A DNA stretch of 64,000 nt from Branchiostoma floridae (taxonomy: Eukaryota > Chordata > Leptocardii > Amphioxiformes > Branchiostomatidae), in the NCBI RefSeq assembly GCF_000003815.2, contig NC_049989.1, positions 4,005,174 to 4,069,173 on the forward strand, written 5' to 3'. Shown in pieces: positions 55,999 to 64,000 of this stretch. Numbering within the stretch: position 1 is the stretch's first letter; every line of letters begins with the position of its first letter. The notes beneath the pieces were generated by a model, which was not told the DNA's origin, made no database searches, and saw nothing but the letters and a program-made list of their open reading frames with translations. A program made the position numbers and the translations under genes.

Positions 55999-58900
55999 GT
56001 GAGTTTACGTACCAAACTTTATCTCTGACTTGTACGGCCAGGATGAGCACAAAATGATAGTATACTCCGCAATGTCTTAAGAGGGTAACTTTTAGTACCC
56101 AGTCCACACAACAGCATATAAACATATTGAAATCCACATGGAATCTATGCCGAAATTTTTGGCAAAGTAAAATTGCAAAGATAATTGATTACAGAGAAGC
56201 TAAATGCCTACCAAATATGCAGTTCCAATTTGAAGTAATTATCAGAGCAATTATGAGCCCGTAATTTTTTTAAAGCCGAGTTGGTTTTAAAACCTTGCAC
56301 ACACTTCCAACACTCCTGGCTGAATTTTGATAATTTTGATTGCGCAAACTACACAAAAATAATCGGGTAATGAGAATAGTGTTGTTTGAATGACTTTGAC
56401 TGCAATTTTTTTCCAATGGTATTAGTACATTCTACTATAGTTAGTAGGGCCAGAAATATCGAACTGCTTTGCATGTATTATTTCATAACCCCAATTCTTT
56501 TGGGTAAGGTTTATTGCATTGGTGTAATTTGATGACATGTGTTGCATGTGTATGACTATGCTCAAGCTATCTCAACCAATACTATGGCAATAGTCGTTTG
56601 AGGGTGCAAACGATGAAAATAAGATTTTCTACGACAGAGGGACTCCATCAAATTTAGAGACCAGCTAAACATCGATAACTCAAGTTAACTCCACATCCCC
56701 ACCATATTTTCATTTAGCGTCGCAGTTAACATCTTCAGCCACCGTAGTGAAAAGCGTAGAAAAAGTGTATGCTCTGCCATGTATGAGTGAGGAATGAGTG
56801 CAAAGACACACCTTAAATCTTTTTACCTCTAAACTTAAGTTCATGGTGAATAAACATGCGTTCCAGAATTCCAATTCTAGTAGTACAATTCCAAAAGACT
56901 GTGAACTTGTCTGTGCGTCTTGTTTTAAAACAATATGCGTTGGAGTGTACAGATAGTGGTAAACTCAAATGAGTTTTCATCAAAGGCTTCACAACGCCCC
57001 AAATATCAAAGGTATTAATAAGTTACGTCCATTGTCAGTTACTATAGACCATCCCACCATAGCAGGTTTAAGGATATTAAACTGTTTTTATACAAATACT
57101 TGTCTGTGTGTATCATTTCATGAACCTAATTCGTCTGGGTACAGCCTGTAGGTGTAAGGAGATTAAACCGATTTGATGAAACATGTTGTCTGTGTATTAT
57201 TATACTCTAGCTTTCTCGACCAATGGTCGTTTCCGGGTACAAATGAGGAAAACTGATCTCTTCTGCTGGACGAGTTTTAGAGACCCCACACATACACACC
57301 AATAATTAGGAATCGATAACTCACGTTTACTTAACATCCTCACCATGTCCTAGTTAAAATCCCCAACCACCGTAGCGAAATGGACAAGTATCTTGTTCTG
57401 TCATGTATTAATGGGGAATCATAACAGCTTGAGGACAAAGTGAAATCTTCTAAATATCTTTTACCACTGAACTGAAGTCAGCTGGTCCACGGTGAATAAA
57501 TCTAATTTGCTTTCAACAGACCGTGAATTTGCCTGTGTTTTATTTCCTTTAAAGGCAATATGTGTTTGAGGGTACAAATAATGGTAAAGTCAAGTGCGTT
57601 TTGCTGAAAGACACCACAACTCCTCAAAAATCAAAGGTAAGTTGTGTACATTAACAAAAAGAAAAGTCCCTTCCACCATGACAAGCAGGTCCAAGGATAT
57701 TAAACTGTTTTGAAACACATACTTGTCTGTGTGCATTATTTCATAAACCCAATCCTAATGGGTACCGTACAGTCTGTAGCTGTAAGGCGATTAAACCAAT
57801 TTGATGAAACATGTTGTCTGTGTATTATTATACTCTAGCTATCTCGACCAATGGTCGTTTCAAGGTGCAAATGATGCAAACTTAGCTCTTCATATCTGCT
57901 GGATGAGTTTTAAGACCCCATTGTTACATACACACCAATAGATAGGCATCGGCAACTCATGTTTACTCAGCATCATCACCATGTATCCTTAGTGTCATAG
58001 TTTGGGACAAAGTGAAATCGTCTAAATATCTTTTACCACTGAACTGACGTCAGCTGGTCCACGGTGAATAAATCTACTTTGCTTTCAGACCGTGAAAGGC
58101 AATATGCGTTTGAGGGTACAAATAATGGTAAACTCAAGTGAGTTTTGCTGAAAGGCACCTCAACTCCTTAAACATCAAAGGTATGTTGTGCACATTACCA
58201 ATAAGAATAGTCCCCGTCTCTGACCACTTTCACCCTAAATGTGTCCAGTACTCCCTCTTCTCTTTAGTCTACTGATCAAATAGTGGTGACCTCTGACCCC
58301 CACATGTCAATTATTGCCGACCCATCGGCAGTTGTATATTACCGGAAGAAGAAGAAGAGAAGTCCCTTCCACCATGGCTAGCAGGCCCAAGGATATTAAA
58401 CTGTTTTGAAACACATACTTGTCTGTGTGCATTATGTCATTAACCCAATCCTTCTGGGTACCGTACAGTTTGTAGGTGTAAGGCGATTAAAGTGATTTGA
58501 TAAAACATGTTGTCTGTGTATTATTATACTTATACTATCTAGATCACTGGTGCTGGATGACAAAAGAGAACAATTTGGCCGAATAGGGACAAATAAATCG
58601 CCATGGGAATTCAGTCAGTCTTTGTCTATCCGCCGGTCGGTCAACTCACTCCTAAGTCTTATAGCGACCCCTTTCTATCTCCAATGGATGTGCACTTGTT
58701 CTCATCTTTAACATGCGGCGGATCTTTCATCAAACTCCCCAGCATCTCTCCTGGGCCCTACATGTACATAAAATCAGGAGTAAAATGGCAAGCACAGTAG
58801 CATCATTAAGAAAATACAAAAACTTCTTTCACGGGTTGAATATCGTAAAAACTAAACTTTTCACCAGTTGTGATGACCCACTTTCTAAGCTTGGATGGCA

Positions 58901-61102
58901 AACTGTAAAAGAGAGAATGTTCACCAGTGCTATCTGTGCTTTCCATATTAAAGCTGCTTACAGTCAAACAACCACAAGTCATATATGACAGGGTCAGAAC
59001 CACCAACATCTCACACCACCACAACACAAGACTGTCACACAAAGGGTGTTTCATACTACCCAAACCCAGAACCAAACCTCTCACCAGGCCGTTCCTTTAC
59101 AGATGCACAAAGACATACAACTCACTACCAAGCAACTCCATATCAACAAACAGAATTCAAAAACAGACTGGAGTAAACAAAACAGCATCACTGAGTATGT
59201 GGTGGTAGTATGATAAAATAGTTTTTGTTGTACAGTGTATAACGTTACATATTAGTACATACTACACCAGTCCGTCTTTTCTTTAACATATGTACATATA
59301 TTCTTATTGTCTAATGTAGGGTGGTTAGAAAGAATGACCGCGGAATTGTCTATTATTTCTTAAAGATATGTTGTGGCCAGATACTAGATGGAGCCAAGCT
59401 AACGTGCGCGCGCGCGTGAGTGTGTGTTTTTATTGTTACTTTCGTGTCCTTATGATTGTTTGATGTTGGTGACGTCCTCACTACAGCACCTAGGATTGCC
59501 AAGGACCAAACGACAAACCATCATCGTTCCAAGAGAGCTGCTCAGGCAGCAATCGCCAAGTTTGCCGGAGAGGCTGCCATGGACATCGGCGGGAAGGTCG
59601 TGGACGCGCTGGGAGACAGGATCGCGGAGGCAGTGGTGGAGAACCACCAGGAGAAAGTGGTGTCAGGTCTGGAGGAGTACTTCTCCGGCCAGTTCGACCG
59701 GGCAGACGAGGAGTTTGACAAAGTGCTATCACGTGGCGGGGACCTCCTTTCCGGCGTGGGCTCAGATTTGAAAGAGGTTTGTACTTCGTGCTACATCGAG
59801 GATATCATATGTTGTATCAAATGACATCAACGGCAAGCAAAATCATGTCATACCTCGGCCGCGATAAAGTCCGATACGGGTGCTCCGGGTGCTCCGGCCC
59901 GGGTACCCGGGTGAACAAAGATCTTTATTGTACATTTTCGCCCAAACAAGCTAAGTACAGGTCACACAAAGACAAAACATGTATATAGACGTATCACAGC
60001 TCTAGAACAACACGGACGTTCGGCTTCTTCTCGCTTATTGGTAATGGTGAAAATGTAGGACTGTAAATATGAATCTGTCAGTGCTACTCATACGTATAAA
60101 GTGAGGGAATTGCTTTCTATATAACTAAATAGAGTATTTCTATCATTATCATGCATATTACAATATTCATCTTCTACCGTCTTTAAGTTACAAAATTGAC
60201 ACACTCTTTGTTGAGAGCACGCTTCTCGGGGGGTGGGGGTGAAAGTATCGACTGTTTGAAATTGATCCGGTTTCAGTCAGGAGCTGCATCACAGTACAAT
60301 CCCAGCACAATAAACCATAATATAACTCGATGTAATGAATTAATCTTTGATATGAATTCATGTTGAACATATTCTGCTGGTTAAGGTCCAGAATATCATT
60401 ACCCTTTTGGACACACTCAGTAAGTTATTGCAAAGGTAACATTTTTTGGACAAATTCAAAATCATTCAGTATTTTTGGATGTGGCTCAGCTATAAGACTG
60501 AAATTGCATTTGGTTGTTCTCATGATGTTCAGGCTAAACTGACCATGATTAACGGCAGAGGCTCGAACACCGGGGACACCTTCTCACCACCTGACCAGGA
60601 GATCCGCATGGAGTTTGAGCATGTTGATGACAGGTTAGTCGCTAGTCTAATAAGATGCTGTCTAGTCGCACTTGCTGTAGGTTGTAGGTGGCAGGTAAAG
60701 TCTCCCACTACTCTTCCATTCATTTTCTAAGGTCGGCTTGTACACATAGGTAAGTTATCCATAAATATATGATGAAGTTATCAGCTTTTATCGCTTTCTC
60801 GTAGCGACGAGGGCACCACTGACGGGATCACCCCGATTTCCTACCCGATGGGTCTGGGGTCTGTTCTCATGAACGGCTGCTTTGGCACCAACTATTCAAC
60901 CGGAGATCCCTGTTACGAGGCTTTCGTGCCGATAGAGGCTTGTGCTGTAAGTATGGACTGAACCAATTGGCAATGTCGATCGATATAACCATATCCATAT
61001 CTAAATGTTTCTATCGCTATCTATCTATCTATCTATGTATATATAGAGAGAGTGAGATACATGTAACTACTCACACACACACACAAACACACACACACAA
61101 AG

Positions 61103-61137
<35 letters not shown>

Positions 61138-63784
61138 AAGACACACACCCATGGCCATGCATTACCAGCCCAAGACTATCAAAAGTATTGATATACGGTA
61201 TATGTTACATTTAGTATACGAAACGTACATAGGTAATAAGTAGTGCTTTATTTGTACTCCGCTCACAGAATATCATTGACGGAGCAACTTTCCTGGGTGT
61301 TGGGTTTGACGGCCGAGGTGAATATTCAACCGACTCCAGGAAGAAGAGCCTCATTCAGCGATCCTGCAATGGTCTACAGGGGTAGGTTTGTTTTTCTTGA
61401 CGACAAAGGTACCCTTGTACGATTTCTCTCCAAGTAATATTGTTCAAATGTTATCGTCATTCTTGTGCAGAAACTCATCTGCTAAAGGGGCTCAAAATCT
61501 TTGACTCTTAAGTGCAAGTTTTACGAGTACAATTGACACAAGATTCTTGACACGTATCTTACGTTTGAAGACTTTCTTCTAAGTTGGATTGCTATTTCAT
61601 GGTGTCTTCTCCGTAGCTTCACTTATTTCATCCCCTTTTTAGCGCAGACAAGTGTAATTTCACGTCGCCAGCATGTTTCGTAACGCGGTGGTGCCTCACG
61701 CCACATTTCATTTTCAGTGTCCTTGACGTAAATGTTACTTCATCCTAGATACAAGGAGTTCCACGTTCCCGACACCATGACCGTACAAGGCATCTACAAC
61801 ACCGACGTGGAGACCTACAGCTTCACCTCCGTGGAGGAATACAGGCAGTATCTGGAGACCAAGTCTTCTGTGACGACTGCTACGGCCATGTTCCAACAAG
61901 AGATGAACAAGGTCCAAGGTCATCTAGCCAAAAGCGGCGTATTTGGGCTGTTTTATTCCGTAGGCGTGGGCTTCGGCGTCCAATGGGGAAGCGACTCTGA
62001 AGCATCTGCATTGTCAGCAAATTCCGCAGCTTCTGCCGATCTAAGTGAGGGCACCACCCAAACGTTCGTAGCCATGCTGGAGCTTAACGTTTACAGGTGG
62101 GTAGCTCTTTCCACTCTGCTGCCCGGGGATGTAACTGGCCCCTCCCCGTAGAGTTTGTGCTCCTCCTGCCATAAGACGAGGGAAGAAGTTACAGAAAGTA
62201 GTAACACCAATGGTAGGCCAAGATTCTGGTCAAGCCTATGATGCCGACCGGATGTTGGTTGGGCTGCTATAAGCAAGATCTAATCAGGCTAGTTCCTTCC
62301 AGCATACCGGGAATATTATAGGCAAGTATAATGGACAATACCCGTGTTTTAATGGCAGATTAACAATACACAGATTACCAGTACAACTTGTGTCTCCTAA
62401 TCAACAAATCACTTCCAACCAAACACAGATATATCAATGTCAAACGTGCTATCTAACTAGGTACGAGATCTTTTTGGACTTTGTCACACCGGAAGACTTG
62501 AACCTGGCTTTCCTGAGGGATTTCCTGGGACTACCTTCAACATACTTTGCCATTGGAGCAGACAGGGAGTTCCGTAAGTGCAGTATATCTTACCAAAAGG
62601 ACATATTCAAGCTGTACTGTGATGGCTCAAGGATTATTCTAACGTTGTTTCGAAATTTGGTGCCTCCGTTGTCCTTTTGAGGTGATAATTATGGTTTTTT
62701 ATTCAAATTTTAGCCACACAATGAGTGCACGCACTATCTTAGTCTTTTGACCTTAATTTATTAATGTATCCATAATTGAAGCTGTACAACTCTATAATAT
62801 CGATGAAATGGGGGCAAGGTAACATAAGCGACAAGGTAGGGAGATTGGAGAATAGACAAGGACAGCAGCTGCCAGAATAATACCTTATGTTGAGTTATGT
62901 CATGCCATTCCTCCCGTTCAGAAAACTTCCTCTTGCGCTGGGGAACACATTACATCACTTCCGCCAAGTTCGGCGGGCAGCTGAAGATCGTCAAGGTCAA
63001 AGAAGCCACCGAGGAAGACAATCAAAGTACTTTCGCTCAGGCTGCCCAGGCTGACTTCAAGCAGCTCTTCAGTACCTACACATCCGTCCAAACACAGATC
63101 AAGTCCAGCAGCTGGTGGCACGATCAGGACTTCAAGACTGACTCACAGCTTTCTTCTGGCTCGTCATCAGCAGATTCAGCTTCACAAGAGTCTCTAAGAG
63201 ACCAAGCAGCCAGGTGAGTTTCTACTCCTATTTCACCCCTTCGTGTCTTTGTTCTAGCCGGTCATTGTCTGAGAGTGTGTGCAATCACAGGAGTCTGTAT
63301 GATTTATTGATTGATTGAAAACATTCCTTTCACGTTGGTCCTGTTAAAAGCACACTACGTTGAAGCCTTTTGGAATAGCTGCTTCAGTTAAAATAATTTT
63401 GCCGGTGTAGTTCAGGTGGGAACAACTTTGTTGTATTTCTGCTGTATTTTCTGCCAATAATGTTAGCCTGGTCCTGTTCGTGGTCATGCGAAGCTTGTTC
63501 AATATCATCAGTGATCTTTGCTAACGGAACGTTGCATTTTACAGGGTAACGACGGACTACAGCAACGAGTTCATGATTGTGCAGGGAGGGAACCAGCAGA
63601 TCGCAGCCGCCATCACCGAGTTCTACACGACTGCATTCGGATCCGAGCTCAAAAGTTGGCTGGACTCCATCGAGGAGTTCCCGAAAGCCTTTGAGTTCAC
63701 CATGGCGCTGATCACGGACCTCTTCGACATGAACTTCGACCTACTCTTCCCCCATGGTCTTTTGGATTACGGCTGCTTCGGAAG
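55935..63784 (+). CDS. Gene B: secreted MACPF pore-forming protein (5' part, cut by window end)
   Basis: Nine coding exons: 55935-55998, 59487-59776, 60533-60633, 60805-60946, 61269-61381, 61749-62096, 62461-62573, 62922-63213 and 63545-63784, all in phase and all with GT-AG introns. The protein has a signal peptide, a furin-type R-S-K-R at residues 35-38 and a MACPF domain with the signature [14 protein letters not shown]. It is a close paralogue of gene A: seven of nine exon lengths are equal and the other two differ by 3 and 6 nt. A secreted, protease-processed pore-former is inferred. The rest, including any lectin tail, is outside the window. Confidence 0.87.
56450..58545 (+). repeat. 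Four decayed tandem copies (~600-700 bp) in gene B intron 1
   Basis: Related blocks start near 56450, 57050, 57670 and 58370. Each has GGATATTAAACTG- and ACTTGTCTGTGTG-like motifs, a GGGTACNGT(A/C)CAG-like motif, then ATGTTGTCTGTGTATTATTA. Divergence increases toward the first copy. Confidence 0.7.
58930..59215 (+). pseudogene. LINE C-terminal fragment in gene B intron 1
   Basis: RVRTTNISHHHNTRLSHKGC and RPFLYRCTKTYNSLPSNSI match the C-terminal end of non-LTR retrotransposon polyproteins (TR...FxYxxxxxxNSLP). Short and isolated. Confidence 0.6.
59487..59776 (+). CDS. Gene B exon 2: propeptide site and N-terminal helical region
   Basis: A short polar segment ends R-S-K-R, then comes [20 protein letters not shown] as in gene A. 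Acceptor ctacag|CACCT, donor GAG|gtttgt. 290 nt versus 293 in gene A. Confidence 0.87.
60533..60633 (+). CDS. Gene B exon 3
   Basis: 101 nt, acceptor gttcag|GCTAAA and donor ACAG|gttagt. Shares GRGSNTGD with gene A. Confidence 0.86.
60805..60946 (+). CDS. Gene B exon 4
   Basis: 142 nt (148 in gene A). Encodes [19 protein letters not shown] and [10 protein letters not shown]. Donor GCT|gtaagt. Confidence 0.86.
61070..61148. repeat. (AC)n microsatellite
   Basis: AC dinucleotides with AAAG interruptions in gene B intron 4, preceded by a short (CTAT)n tract. Confidence 0.9.
61269..61381 (+). CDS. Gene B exon 5: MACPF N-terminal strand segment
   Basis: Translation identical to the gene A exon over all 37 complete codons; same splice phases. 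Confidence 0.88.
61749..62096 (+). CDS. Gene B exon 6: MACPF core with putative membrane hairpin
   Basis: 348 nt. Where gene A has its glycine run, gene B has FGLFYSVGVGFGVQWGSD, more hydrophobic and aromatic. The donor is a normal GT (TACAG|gtgggt). Confidence 0.86.
62461..62573 (+). CDS. Gene B exon 7: MACPF segment
   Basis: [20 protein letters not shown], nearly identical to gene A; 113 nt in both. Confidence 0.87.
62922..63213 (+). CDS. Gene B exon 8: MACPF signature
   Basis: Contains [14 protein letters not shown] and a Gln/Ser-rich second hairpin region. Donor CAG|gtgagt, where gene A has a GC donor. Confidence 0.9.
63545..63784 (+). CDS. Gene B exon 9: MACPF C-terminal part (last in window)
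   Basis: [20 protein letters not shown] and [14 protein letters not shown] match gene A. Donor AAG|gtacgt, phase 2; the gene continues beyond 64000. Confidence 0.88.
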
Positions 63785-64000
63785 GTACGTTATGGGTAGA
63801 CTAGTATACGCATCAAACATTTGGTAAACATAAAATAAAGTATAGGCCTACAACAGTTTGGCAAATCTCTCATCGGAGTCTTCGAATGAAAAGATTCCCG
63901 CAAAATGACGAGGTATATCATCTGACCAAATATAACATGGCGTTTATCAGTATCCATGTAATAGGGCCTTCGCACAGAAACCGAATCAGTAGGAGTCCAG

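Overview
The window reads as intron-rich animal DNA from a cephalochordate-like genome (amphioxus is my best guess, inferred from the mosaic immune-type domain content and the dense, varied transposons; no species marker is present). Genes have short exons with canonical splice sites. Three protein-coding genes are visible, and two of them run off the window.

Left part (1-5,590): the 5' portion of a C2H2 zinc-finger gene on the minus strand, seven exons with at least ten full fingers, truncated at the left edge. From 5,590 to 13,080 is intergenic DNA with a foldback element carrying a tRNA-like segment, a 5S-rRNA-derived SINE, a telomere-like hexamer array and a TTAA-flanked MITE.

Main part (13,078-50,914, minus): one very large gene, called gene A here. 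I traced 28 coding exons whose reading phases all join, giving about 1,943 codons. The predicted secreted protein has a signal peptide, an R-V-K-R (furin-type) site, a MACPF pore-forming domain, a beta-rich module that may be farnesoic-acid-methyltransferase-like, a furin-like Cys-rich region, a kringle, about a dozen GCC2/GCC3 (ephrin-receptor-like) Cys repeats, an EGF, a PAN/apple-like module, a SUEL-type galactose/rhamnose lectin, a WSC-like Cys module and two SRCR domains. Its introns hold many repeats. The largest is an 11.3-kb DNA transposon with 170-bp terminal inverted repeats, remnants of a KDZ (Kyakuja-Dileera-Zisupton) type transposase, and at least three other transposons nested inside.

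Right part (55,585-63,784 and beyond, plus): gene B, a close paralogue of gene A in head-to-head orientation. Nine coding exons are visible, with the same exon phases and nearly identical exon lengths, and it is cut by the right edge. The two genes share a 316-bp promoter/5' UTR block in inverted orientation (about 95% identical by my count), with a CRE (TGACGTCA) and a CCAAT box in each. The 4.7 kb between the two blocks contains a roughly 68-bp hairpin-forming satellite flanked by two direct 448-bp repeats.

The likely biology (inference) is a pair of co-regulated, secreted, protease-activated pore-forming proteins of innate immunity. In gene A the pore-forming head is fused to a long array of glycan- and ligand-binding modules. 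Whether gene B carries the same tail lies outside the window.
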